This document shows, piece by piece, positions 18,244 through 26,654 of a stretch of DNA of 64,000 nucleotides (position 1 is the stretch's first letter; every line of letters begins with the position of its first letter). The translations under genes were made by a program, and so were the position numbers. Origin of the DNA: Cyanobacteria bacterium UBA11370 (lineage in GTDB: Bacteria; Cyanobacteriota; Cyanobacteriia; Cyanobacteriales; Coleofasciculaceae); NCBI GenBank assembly GCA_003486645.1, contig DNGI01000321.1, positions 7,543-71,542 of the forward strand, written 5' to 3'. Below the pieces are notes generated by a model that worked only from the letters and a program-made list of their open reading frames with translations, was not told the origin of the DNA and searched no databases.

Positions 18244-18256
18244 TTACCAGTGGTAA
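18244..18256. promoter_or_regulatory. Palindromic operator candidate upstream of the hypermodification operon
   Basis: TTACCA-G-TGGTAA is a perfect 13-base palindrome 17 bases before the start of the carrier-protein gene. Its size and place suit a dimeric XRE repressor, so the operon's own regulator is the likely binder. Confidence 0.5.
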
Positions 18257-18420
18257 TAATATCTTACATTGATCAGATCCAGATTGCCCACCTTGACCTA
18301 GAGTTTACTGATACAATGCTTGGAACCCGGAGACAGCAACAGCACAGTTAAGCGACTATCGTGTTGCTCTGGATTCAAATCGCAGGGCATAAGCTGAAAG
18401 TTCACTGTGAGATAGGGCAG

Positions 18421-18999
18421 ATGGGACGCAAGGCAAAAATCCGCAAACAACGCAAACAATCAGCCCTTTGGGAAGCATCATCTACCTCGGGCAAACCTCT
18501 GTCACAAGATGCTGCCAGGATTTCTGCTTTGGTGAAGAAATCCTCCCCGGAACTGAAGCCAGAACTGGAGAGGCAAGGTACGTCCTGGTGGGGACGAATT
18601 ACTGATGCACTCAATCCCTTTCCCAAAGTAGAGACGGAGAAGTATCAAGGCTGTTGGGATGCCCAAGACTTTAGCGAAGCCAATGAGGTTTTGGTTGGTG
18701 CAGTTGCCTGGGATGGTTATCAGCAGCAAGGAAAAGGGTTAGTTTTGGTGCAAGACTCAGATACCTCCCCTGCCCAAATCGAGTACGTTCCCCGTCGATT
18801 TCTCAAGAAAACGATGCGCCGAGAGGGTGTAGACCCTGAAGATATCAAAGCTATAGAAAATATGCTTGAAGTTTACTCCCCTGAAGATAGCGTAGTTATG
18901 GTCTACCTCAGCACTCAAGGCGAAATGTTCTCCTCTCTAATGCCGATGAACGAACGCACTCCCCAGGAATGTTACCGTTTGCTTCAGGAAACCTCATGA
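18421..18999 (+). CDS. Hypothetical protein, 192 aa
   Basis: Not recognised. The start is taken at MGRKAKIRKQRKQ (18421); an earlier in-frame start (18361) adds 20 residues that look unlike the rest. The N-terminus is strongly basic and the C-terminal half (YQGCWDAQDFSEANEVLVGA, SPEDSVVMVYLSTQGEM) is an alpha/beta domain. It is divergent from the hypermodification operon and its end overlaps that of dnaX by 6 bases (tail to tail). Confidence 0.55.
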   Translation: MGRKAKIRKQRKQSALWEASSTSGKPLSQDAARISALVKKSSPELKPELERQGTSWWGRITDALNPFPKVETEKYQGCWDAQDFSEANEVLVGAVAWDGYQQQGKGLVLVQDSDTSPAQIEYVPRRFLKKTMRREGVDPEDIKAIENMLEVYSPEDSVVMVYLSTQGEMFSSLMPMNERTPQECYRLLQETS

Positions 19000-20349
19000 T
19001 GTTACAGTAACTTTTACCTTATGGCTTGTGACTTTGCCGAAGGCGGCTTCCAGAGCTGCAACGTCTCCTGCTACTCTCTGTTGTAGAGGAGCGCTTCTCA
19101 TCTGGATACAGGCGTTAGTGCCGTCGAAAGCTGCCAGAGTACCGTGCTGAGTCAGTAAGGCTTTGATGGCTGGAGGCTGCATGGCAACTACGGCTTTCCA
19201 GAGGTTATTGGGTTGAGAGGCAGAACTTGGGGCTGGTGGATGAGTCTGTGCAGCCATTGGCGCGGTTTTTGATAGCAGTCCCAACAGAGCCACCTCCAAC
19301 CACAGACGCGGTTGGCTGGCGGATTTGACTTGGACTGAACAGGCTCTCAAATGCTGCTGTCCCTCAAGAATTTCCGGAGTATCCCAAAGGTTGGCTTTTT
19401 TTACTAGAGATTCCCAAGTCAACTGAGTCACCTGTGCCAACTCATGGTTCTGGGGAGAGGTTTTGGCAATTAACAAATGGGTGTAGAATTCGATCAGATT
19501 CTGGAGAATCACCATCGGTTCTTTACCCCGGTCGAGAATCGCTCTGGTTAGGTTGAGAATGGACTGAGGTTCTTTGGCAGCGATCGCATCGAGTAACTCC
19601 ATCAATTCCTGTTCTGGCACAGCACCCACTAAATCCCAGACTTGCTCTTGAGTAATCTGCCCCGACAATAAGGAGAGTTGATCCAAAAGCGTCTCGGCAT
19701 CCCGCAGTCCGCCTTGAGCAAGTTGAGCGATGACCCAGACTGCCTTATCGGTAATATCAATATTTTCAGATTTGGCGATCGCTCTCAAGTGCTGCACCAT
19801 AGGTTCAATGGCAATGCGGCGGAAGTTGTGACGCTGACATCGGGAGATAATGGTATTGGGCAGCTTTTGCGGTTCCGTGGTGCAAAGCACGAAGACAACG
19901 TTGTGGGGTGGTTCCTCAAGGGTTTTCAACAATGCCTGGGCAGCGCTACCACTTAATGAGTGGCATTCATCAATCCCATAAACTTTATAACGGCACTGTA
20001 CCGGGGCAAACTGTGCTTTTTCTATCAGTTCTCGGATGTTCTCAACTCCAGAGTTACTGGCAGCATCAATCTCAATCACATCCAGAGTAGAACCATTGGC
20101 AATCCCCTGGCAAACATCGCACTCCCCACAAGGCGCAGGGGTAGGCTGATGGCTGGAAATGCAGTTGAGGGATTTAGCCAGAATCCGGGCGCTGGAGGTT
20201 TTGCCAGTTCCTCTTGGGCCTGCGAACAGGTAAGCGGGAGCAATGCGGTTGGTGGTAATGGCGTTGGTCAGAGTTTGCGCGATCGCGTCTTGTCCCACTA
20301 GGTCAGCAAAGGTTTGGGGACGATATTTGTGATGAATAGGATTATACAT
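18994..20349 (-). CDS. dnaX: DNA polymerase III gamma/tau subunit (clamp loader ATPase)
   Basis: 451 aa. YNPIHHKYRPQTFADLVGQ start, Walker A GPRGTGKTSSARILAK, the zinc-binding cluster CGECDVCQG with an earlier Cys, Walker B YGIDECHSLSGSAAQALLKT and the SRC motif IISRCQRHNFRR are all intact. Length fits a short gamma-like form; domains IV-V of tau (DnaB and alpha contact) are mostly missing. It starts with AATTCAA-type repeat against its ATG. The gene heads a pair with dnaN and, with holA and holB, gives a complete clamp loader. Confidence 0.93.
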   Translation of the reverse strand: MYNPIHHKYRPQTFADLVGQDAIAQTLTNAITTNRIAPAYLFAGPRGTGKTSSARILAKSLNCISSHQPTPAPCGECDVCQGIANGSTLDVIEIDAASNSGVENIRELIEKAQFAPVQCRYKVYGIDECHSLSGSAAQALLKTLEEPPHNVVFVLCTTEPQKLPNTIISRCQRHNFRRIAIEPMVQHLRAIAKSENIDITDKAVWVIAQLAQGGLRDAETLLDQLSLLSGQITQEQVWDLVGAVPEQELMELLDAIAAKEPQSILNLTRAILDRGKEPMVILQNLIEFYTHLLIAKTSPQNHELAQVTQLTWESLVKKANLWDTPEILEGQQHLRACSVQVKSASQPRLWLEVALLGLLSKTAPMAAQTHPPAPSSASQPNNLWKAVVAMQPPAIKALLTQHGTLAAFDGTNACIQMRSAPLQQRVAGDVAALEAAFGKVTSHKVKVTVTS

Positions 20350-20388
20350 TCAAAATTCCAAATTGTCAATCCTAGGTTGTACTGGTGG

Positions 20389-21756
20389 TTAAACAGCCGC
20401 TAATTCTGGTTTCGGTTCCTTTTTTCTGGCAGAATTCTTAGTTTTTGATTGCGGTAATGGTGGTTCTTTTGGGGGCACTTTTGTAGGCTGTTCACCCTGA
20501 ATTTGCACGGGCATTAATAGCATCGATGCTGCCATGATATTCTGAGAAAGAACCACTGGAGACAAAACAACAGGAGAGGTGTTACTGTTGAGTTGCACCT
20601 TCACTTCCGAAGCGGGGATAGCCTTAATGGCTTCTTTCAAATACTTGACATTAAAGGCAATAGACAGGCTTTCTCCTGATAGTTGAACTGGGAGGACTTC
20701 CAGGCTACTGCCCACATCGGCTGCATCAATCGATAGGGTAAGCTGTTGGTTTTCACTATCTAGGTCGAGTTTGATAATATTGCTCTTCTGAGAAGCCATC
20801 ACAGCCACCCTTTCTACAGCCGCCAAGAACTGAAGGCGACTGACATTCATTTGGCGATTGAATTGTTTAGGAATAAGCTGCTGATAGGCTGGATATTGCC
20901 CTGACAAGGTGCGGGTTGTTAGGGTTGAGTTTCCTTGAAATAGCACTTGGTCGTCTTTAACCAATAGGGTAACTTCTGTATCTGATGCCGTGTTTCCTAG
21001 CAGTTTTTCCAGTTCTTGTAGTGCTTTTGTTGGTACAGTTACCTCGAATTTTAGGTCACTTACGGTATCATTATAGTCGTTACTTAGGTCGTTAGTTGAG
21101 CCTTCATTTTGGTCTTCGTTTGGGTCGGTTATGACCTCAAGATTTGGCTCGACGTGATTGCTAGTTTTAATCATAGCCAAGCGATGACCGTCAGTAGAGG
21201 CAAATTCTATGGTATCGTTTTCAAGGGTTAGGTGAACACCACAGAGTACCTGTTTGGTTTCGTTGTCACTGGTAGCGAATAGCGTGCCGCTCAATCCTTC
21301 CTTGAGGGCAAAAGCTGGCACAGTTATCTGCGTCCCCCCTTCAATGGCTGGGAGTTGGGGAAATTCTTGGGCATCCATGCCCCGGATTTGGTAACGCCCA
21401 GATTCACTAGTGATAGTGGCAATAAAAGTTGGGTTTTTATCACCCTCATCACTTTCCTGATTATCACTGAAATCCTGTCCGATTTCTAAGCTAATTTCAC
21501 AATCGGGAAGATGAGAGATAATATTCGTTAAAAGCTTGGCGGGGAGAGTAATACTACCAGGAGTATCCACCTGTGCTTCAAAGCTAGTTTCGATTCCCAG
21601 TGTTAGGTCAAAGGCAGTGAGCCGTACCTGTTGAACTTCTGAAGAAGCTGTTAATAAAATATTGCCTAATATGGGATGGGTAGGCTTGGAGGGGACGGCT
21701 CGCGTTACTAGGGAAAGGCTGGTGTTTAAGGCGGAACTTAGGGTATTAAATTTCAT
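20389..21756 (-). CDS. dnaN: DNA polymerase III beta sliding clamp, with insert and Pro/Lys tail
   Basis: Start chosen at MKFNTLSSALNTSLSLVTRA (21756); the longer frame begins at 21828. Three clamp repeats are recognisable (LPAKLLTNIISHLPD, GYRLAMI-type STDGHRLAM, FNVKYLKEAIKA, MPVQI at the end). At about 455 aa it is longer than the usual 365-380. Extra sequence comes from an acidic insert (EDQNEGSTNDLSNDYN) and a Lys/Pro-rich tail after the normal MPVQI end (SKTKNSARKKEPKPELAAV). The tail might bind DNA or another replisome protein. It is downstream of a 100-bp repeat at 21921-22020. Confidence 0.92.
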   Translation of the reverse strand: MKFNTLSSALNTSLSLVTRAVPSKPTHPILGNILLTASSEVQQVRLTAFDLTLGIETSFEAQVDTPGSITLPAKLLTNIISHLPDCEISLEIGQDFSDNQESDEGDKNPTFIATITSESGRYQIRGMDAQEFPQLPAIEGGTQITVPAFALKEGLSGTLFATSDNETKQVLCGVHLTLENDTIEFASTDGHRLAMIKTSNHVEPNLEVITDPNEDQNEGSTNDLSNDYNDTVSDLKFEVTVPTKALQELEKLLGNTASDTEVTLLVKDDQVLFQGNSTLTTRTLSGQYPAYQQLIPKQFNRQMNVSRLQFLAAVERVAVMASQKSNIIKLDLDSENQQLTLSIDAADVGSSLEVLPVQLSGESLSIAFNVKYLKEAIKAIPASEVKVQLNSNTSPVVLSPVVLSQNIMAASMLLMPVQIQGEQPTKVPPKEPPLPQSKTKNSARKKEPKPELAAV

Positions 21757-21920
21757 GGTAAAAGAAAGTAAAATTCCAATTTGGATGGAGGGATATATAG
21801 CGTCTCTCAAATAGATGAAAGACAGCAACAGTAGTCGAGAAACGCTATATTAGCTATTGGTTTAATAGCTGATAGTTGAACAAGTTACTGAGCGGCAAGT
21901 ACAGTAGGAGATTGGGTAAG

Positions 21921-22020
21921 CAATTCAAAATTCAAAATTCAAAATTCAAAATGGGAAAACCCAATGCTGACAGGCATCCTAGCTGCTTACTATATGCAAA
22001 TTAAATGCGCGACAGCTTAT
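21921..22020. repeat. 100-bp dispersed repeat, copy 1
   Basis: Four AATTCAA units run into ATGGGAAAACCCAATGCTG, then GCATCCTAGCTGCT, ACTATATGC, TTAAATGC and AGCTTA. It matches 32000-32100 with few differences. It lies upstream of dnaN, in the same orientation relative to the downstream minus-strand gene as copy 2. Confidence 0.85.
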
Positions 22021-22891
22021 TACCCAAAAGTTGTGGTGAGGAGGAAACGCCAGGAATCATTAGGGGCAAAGTGGGTTGCAGATTCTCCCACACCAAATGT
22101 TTCATTGAGCGATCAAAGCCGACAAAGTAGTTGCGCCAGTTCTCCAATGTCGGCTTGTCGTGGCTGACTACCCGGCAAGCAAAAGACTTTTGCTTTTTGC
22201 CCACTTGTTCACGAGCCGTCTTGAAAACAAAGACACACAGGGACTTGAACCGAGCATCTTTACCCCGTGCGGCGATACCATTGGTAATGGCATGGCAGGC
22301 AGTCATCTCATCAATGAATTGTTGCCACTCAGATGAGAAAGTAGCTTGGTTGGCACCAGAGGCGCGGTAGGAGAGGGGGACTTGGTGGAGGGGCTGGTTC
22401 TTGTCGTCTAGCAGGATAACCTCAAAGTATTGAGTGTTGCCGATGTTATCGTCATCCTTGTGTTCGGAAGTGTAAACTCCGATAATCACAGGCTGGTTGG
22501 CGGTTTTGGAGGCTTCCTTGTCATAGGCGAGGCAGGGAGTGCGGGGGCAAACTAGCATCCGGGGATTGGAAATGAGAATTCCTTGTTCTTCTTCCCCAGA
22601 GGACTCAAAGGTGTAGGTAATCAGTTTTGATGAGTCAAAATCAATCCATCCGGCTTTTGCCATCTGGTGGGCGGGAACGAAATAGCCGCAAAGTTTTGGG
22701 GTGGTGCCGCGTAATGCCTGGATTTTTGGCAGTCGAGCGTTGGGGTCGAGGTATTCGGGAGAAGCAAATTCGTCCCGTTCACTTGTAGGTTCGGCGGAGG
22801 TTTCTGTCGTATTGGGGATGTCTTCTGGGGGGGTGGTGGGAAAAGTTTGTACCTCAACGTCTTGAGGGGTTACTGTTGTTGGTTTAGCCAT
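22001..22891 (-). CDS. DUF5895-like cyanobacterial plasmid protein
   Basis: 296 aa with a proline/threonine-rich first 50 residues. The rest (LPKIQALRGTTPKLCGYFV, ISNPRMLVCPRTPCLAYD, ACRVVSHDKPTLENWRNYF) looks like a cyanobacterial family I recall as DUF5895, of unknown function and common near replication genes of cyanobacterial plasmids. Its position beside dnaN and dnaX suggests a replication accessory role, possibly single-strand binding or copy control; this is inference. Its stop codon lies inside the 100-bp repeat. Confidence 0.55.
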   Translation of the reverse strand: MAKPTTVTPQDVEVQTFPTTPPEDIPNTTETSAEPTSERDEFASPEYLDPNARLPKIQALRGTTPKLCGYFVPAHQMAKAGWIDFDSSKLITYTFESSGEEEQGILISNPRMLVCPRTPCLAYDKEASKTANQPVIIGVYTSEHKDDDNIGNTQYFEVILLDDKNQPLHQVPLSYRASGANQATFSSEWQQFIDEMTACHAITNGIAARGKDARFKSLCVFVFKTAREQVGKKQKSFACRVVSHDKPTLENWRNYFVGFDRSMKHLVWENLQPTLPLMIPGVSSSPQLLGNKLSRI

Positions 22892-22931
22892 ATTTTGGGG
22901 GATAAAGATGGTATTGGACGGCGATATTTGC

Positions 22932-23150
22932 TCAATAATGGAGGTCGTAATCTGAAAATGCCAAGTGGGAATAGTCCCAAGCTTCTTCTAGTTGAAGTAG
23001 CGTTGATTCATCGTCGGTTGATGCGGTATCGCCTACGTTTGAGGTGAGCGTACAGGCAAGCGATGGCGAGTTGGATACTATTTGTTGCTGAATGGTTTGA
23101 GGAATATTGCTCTGAAGGAGAGGCTTTTTTTTGATGATTTTCTGCGACAT
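22932..23150 (-). CDS. Hypothetical small protein, 72 aa
   Basis: Not recognised. Basic N-terminus (MSQKIIKKKPLLQ), Ser/Thr-rich middle, acidic end (LLQLEEAWDYSHLAFSDYD), no helix-turn-helix or membrane segment. It lies 40 bases upstream of the DUF5895-like gene on the same strand and is likely its operon partner, or a real but small accessory protein. Confidence 0.4.
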   Translation of the reverse strand: MSQKIIKKKPLLQSNIPQTIQQQIVSNSPSLACTLTSNVGDTASTDDESTLLQLEEAWDYSHLAFSDYDLHY

Positions 23151-23262
23151 GGTAGTGGATAAATTGCTCCGATAAGTACTGGGTTATCGGCGCGATAGCG
23201 CAGAGAAAAGGAGATGATAATTAAGTTAAAAATCAGACAGGGAAAAGAGGGAGGGAGGTTGA

Positions 23263-23466
23263 TTAGGTTTTAGCGTTCAATTGCCGAACCAAGTTAGTGG
23301 CATTGTTGACAATCCAGCCGGATTTTTGGCATTGGGCGATGGCATCAGCTAAGGCTTCAGGGGAAGTCAGCAATTTGTAGCGAATGAAACCACCCTTGAC
23401 TGGATAGACATAGGTTTGCCAACCTTCAGCTACTTGCAGATAGCTCACTCGTTTGTAGATTTGCAT
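23263..23466 (-). CDS. Hypothetical small protein, 67 aa
   Basis: Not recognised. KRVSYLQVAEGWQTYVYPVK, then RYKLLTSPEALADAIAQCQK and WIVNNATNLVRQL suggest a small alpha/beta fold. Same strand and spacing as the previous small gene, probably part of the same unit. GCGC mini-hairpins flank it (23191-23202 and 23589-23599). Confidence 0.45.
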   Translation of the reverse strand: MQIYKRVSYLQVAEGWQTYVYPVKGGFIRYKLLTSPEALADAIAQCQKSGWIVNNATNLVRQLNAKT

Positions 23467-23752
23467 TTATTAACGGGTGTGAGTTGTGTGAAGATTGAGT
23501 TGTACGGCTGATGGTGTGTGACGGTTATTTGGGGTGCATCGTTACATTAATATGATTGATAAATACGATTAGTTTGATCCATTAATAGGCGCAAAGCGCT
23601 GAAAGTTAACTCTATCCGTAGTTCACTTCTTGTCACTATTGAACATCTCCAGAAATTAGGTTTTCCCTTAGACAGAATAAGGGTTTGAGATTCTTTTTTG
23701 GAGAGGTCTATTATATTTCCTAACTTCTCGCAACCTTTTTTCTAATCTCTGA

Positions 23753-26185
23753 CTAGCCAGGAGCTACAGGAGGCGGAGGTGTTTGCCCATTTGTTCGATA
23801 TTGAGCTGGGCTAGGACAAAATCGACGAAAATCACAAGCATCGCAATCACTAGCACCCCCATCGGCACTCCAGTTATTAGGAATATTACCTGTTGCATTT
23901 TCATGCAAGGCACATCCTTCGATCTGACTGGTTAAACCAACAAGAAGTAAAATATTTTGTGGTCGGCTCTTAGCAACAAAATACTGTCTTGTAAGATCGT
24001 CAAAAGCTCGATCAAGTCCTGTGCGTTGTTGTCTTGCTAAACCTACTGGTGAATAATTAGCTACTTGATCTTCTGTAAGATGTATATCTAAGCTATTTTG
24101 GGGATAACGAAAAGGTCTTTGTGTATGATGATTTGTTCTAAAATCACTACCAACATCAACAATAACTAGAGGAAATTCTAATCCTTTTGCTTGGTGAATA
24201 GTCATAATAGGAAAAACTGCTCTGGGTACATAGGGCATGATTTCTTCATCTACCTCTACCTCCCCTTCAGCAATTGGCTCAAATACTTCACGAATTGCAT
24301 CTCTTACAGAATTATTATCATAAGTTGTACCTGATAAAATCGCAGAACGATAATTAGATACTTGACTTGCTTCTGCAATCGTGCGTGCAATTGTTTCTAA
24401 ATAAACTTGACCTTCAGGACTTATTTGAAAAATAGGAAACCATGTAACGACTGTAAATAATAATTCCAATAAAGGCCATTCACTAGGCCAGTTAGTCATG
24501 TTTGGTGCATTTCTGTTCGCCCAGTTATTGATAAATTGTTGAAGGCTGTTAGTGTTAGGTAGGTTGGGTTGCGGATTAGAATGAGCAAACTGTATTCCAG
24601 CATTCCGCCACGCATTAAGGGTATTTATAGTTGTTTGTCTTATACGGGGAATCGAGTTTTGAATTGTGGCGTTTGGGTCAATGCACTCTAGCATGATGCC
24701 CAAGCACCGCATCACTTCTGGGATTATTGCTAAATCACGTCCACGAGGATTAAAAACGTCAACTCCGTAATCATCCATCAGTCTCTGGCGAATTAAAGAG
24801 GGTAAGCGAGGTTGACCATCAGGTTTTGTCTCTTGTACTTTCCCAGCCAACAAAACTGCATCCCCAAAATCGCCATTAGGATTACGTTGAATAGAAAATT
24901 GTGTTCCACCAGCAACAGCTATAGTGCGTCCATTACCCTGAAATATGTCATGGAGAAATGTGCATATATCATTGGCAAGGGTTTGAATATTCGTGCGAAA
25001 CATTCCCAAGATCGGTATGTTTTGATTTGGGGCAGTAGCCCAGTTAGCAGAAGCTATACAAGCTTGCTTATTAGGGACTCGTGCTGACTGAAAAGTGGGT
25101 TCAGAAGAGATAAAATGATTGAAGAAATTAACAATACGTTCGCTGGAACGGTAATTTTCAATTAAGTTAACTGGGTAAGGTCGAATACCGATATTAGCTT
25201 GTAAGCGATTATTAAAATTGGCAAAAATTTCTACTGTAGCTCCACGAAATCGATATATGGATTGGTCATCGTCTCCTACTACAGTGAGTGCAGCACCAGA
25301 ATTTTGACATAGACGATAGTAGATTTGCTCTTGAAGGTAGTTGGTATCCTGAAATTCATCTACCAGCAATGCTTGAAGTGGTTGTGCTGTTGCTTGTAAG
25401 CGCCCTGCTTGAAGACGATTAAGTATCTCTTGCTCAAGTAGAGCAAAGTCCATGAGCTGATGAGTTATGAGATAGTTGTGATACTCATTTACAATATCTG
25501 CAAGTATTTGATGTCCTTGACCTTGAGTTGAGTAAGCGTTAAGGTTTACGCCATCATGTAAAATGCGATCAGCGAATGAATGACAGACTTTCAGCTTACT
25601 AGTAAAAGAGCTGACACCAGGAAACTGCCTGTTAAAGCTACCCAAATGTGTTTCAAGGTCAGGATTATTATGTCGTCCCTGTAAGAACATCACGTTCTTT
25701 CGTAGCAAACCCTTTGCCATAAAACCTTCGATTACTGTTGGCGTAATCTCACCAGGTTGGCGATCGTTGGCGATCATCTCTTCAGCTAAAGCATCTAGTG
25801 TTCCAGTCTGAACCTGATTAATATCAAGGTTTTGGAGCCATTGAACTGTTGGCTGATCGCCATTTGCTTGAGCCTGCGTTAGTGCCTGCTGTTGCGTTGC
25901 AACTCCCCACGACAGTATGCGCGATCGCAGCTCGGATGCGGCTTTTCGCGTGAAGGTGGTTGCCATGATACTGTTTGGGGGAAACTCATCAACAAAAATA
26001 TGCCTCAGTACCCGTAGAGCCAGTACGGTAGTTTTACCAGTTCCCGGACCGGCGACAATAAATACTGGTGGTGCTGGTGGTGCAGATACTGCATCATTCT
26101 GTTGGGGATTCAACCAGTTCTGTGCAAATCTTGGTACGGCAGCTTGTACACACCCTCCAAATTGGTTGTAAGTTAACAATGGCAT
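23753..26185 (-). CDS. UvrD/PcrA-type superfamily 1 helicase with C-terminal Fe-S-like Cys cluster
   Basis: 810 aa. Walker A VAGPGTGKTT, motif Ia TFTRKAA, Walker B LLVDEFQDTNYLQEQ, motif III VVGDDDQSIYRFRGA, motif V TIHQAKGLEFPLVIVD and motif VI QYFVAKSRPQN are in order. The last 60 residues carry Cys in the pattern GCALHE...CDACDFRRFC, that is C-x(n)-C-x2-C-x5-C, as in AddB and Cas4 Fe-S sites, but no full nuclease domain is evident. It starts 105 bases from a small likely regulator and is on the opposite strand to the DndB-like gene. It may serve repair or defence on modified DNA. Confidence 0.88.
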   Translation of the reverse strand: MPLLTYNQFGGCVQAAVPRFAQNWLNPQQNDAVSAPPAPPVFIVAGPGTGKTTVLALRVLRHIFVDEFPPNSIMATTFTRKAASELRSRILSWGVATQQQALTQAQANGDQPTVQWLQNLDINQVQTGTLDALAEEMIANDRQPGEITPTVIEGFMAKGLLRKNVMFLQGRHNNPDLETHLGSFNRQFPGVSSFTSKLKVCHSFADRILHDGVNLNAYSTQGQGHQILADIVNEYHNYLITHQLMDFALLEQEILNRLQAGRLQATAQPLQALLVDEFQDTNYLQEQIYYRLCQNSGAALTVVGDDDQSIYRFRGATVEIFANFNNRLQANIGIRPYPVNLIENYRSSERIVNFFNHFISSEPTFQSARVPNKQACIASANWATAPNQNIPILGMFRTNIQTLANDICTFLHDIFQGNGRTIAVAGGTQFSIQRNPNGDFGDAVLLAGKVQETKPDGQPRLPSLIRQRLMDDYGVDVFNPRGRDLAIIPEVMRCLGIMLECIDPNATIQNSIPRIRQTTINTLNAWRNAGIQFAHSNPQPNLPNTNSLQQFINNWANRNAPNMTNWPSEWPLLELLFTVVTWFPIFQISPEGQVYLETIARTIAEASQVSNYRSAILSGTTYDNNSVRDAIREVFEPIAEGEVEVDEEIMPYVPRAVFPIMTIHQAKGLEFPLVIVDVGSDFRTNHHTQRPFRYPQNSLDIHLTEDQVANYSPVGLARQQRTGLDRAFDDLTRQYFVAKSRPQNILLLVGLTSQIEGCALHENATGNIPNNWSADGGASDCDACDFRRFCPSPAQYRTNGQTPPPPVAPG

Positions 26186-26290
26186 TGCTTAAGAGTTTCT
26201 GTTAACTAGCTTGTAATCTGATTAAAGAATCGATAAAAAATAAGTTTTACAAGGCGATTCAAAGTTAGCGGATTCCTCTGTCACCATCGT

Positions 26291-26533
26291 TTAGCTGCCG
26301 TCAATTCTTCTCTTACCCATGTTTGAACGGGCGAGTCTGCGATGCTCTAGTAACTCACCCAAAAGCTGACTTTGCGTGTCAGGGTTCTCCCAATCATTGA
26401 TGAATCGTTTCAGGGCGAGGCTAATCATATCCTGCACAGTAGGTGCAGCACTCTGGTATTCGCTTTCGAGCGAAAGCCTGATTTGGCGTAGCCCTTCGTA
26501 GAGTTCACCCGGTACGCGGACTGTTGAAGACAA
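26291..26533 (-). CDS. Small ribbon-helix-helix-like DNA-binding protein
   Basis: 80 aa. STVRVPGELYEGLRQIRL at the start resembles the beta-strand and first helix of CopG/MetJ-type proteins, followed by TVQDMISLALKRFINDWE. Divergent from the DGQHR gene, sharing a 121-base gap that has a CATGTA...TACATG inverted repeat (26594-26613). It is likely an autorepressor of one or both divergent units. Confidence 0.55.
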   Translation of the reverse strand: MSSTVRVPGELYEGLRQIRLSLESEYQSAAPTVQDMISLALKRFINDWENPDTQSQLLGELLEHRRLARSNMGKRRIDGS

Positions 26534-26593
26534 GGTTCGATTGCCTCAAGGGGGTCTCACGCATTCTAGTCAGCTTGACAGAACCTCTGCTAC

Positions 26594-26613
26594 CATGTAT
26601 TCATGACTACATG
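26594..26613. promoter_or_regulatory. Inverted repeat in the divergent promoter region
   Basis: CATGTA and TACATG flank TTCATGAC between the 80-aa gene and the DGQHR gene. TTGACA lies at 26615-26620 on the plus strand. A candidate operator of the ribbon-helix-helix-like protein. Confidence 0.4.
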
Positions 26614-26654
26614 ATTGACAGACAGGGTTTGCTGCCCTAACCAAGGAATCAACA

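Noticed and set aside
21921-21960. Short repeats that could be taken for a CRISPR array
   Set aside because: Units are 7 bases with no spacers and no cas genes are in the window.
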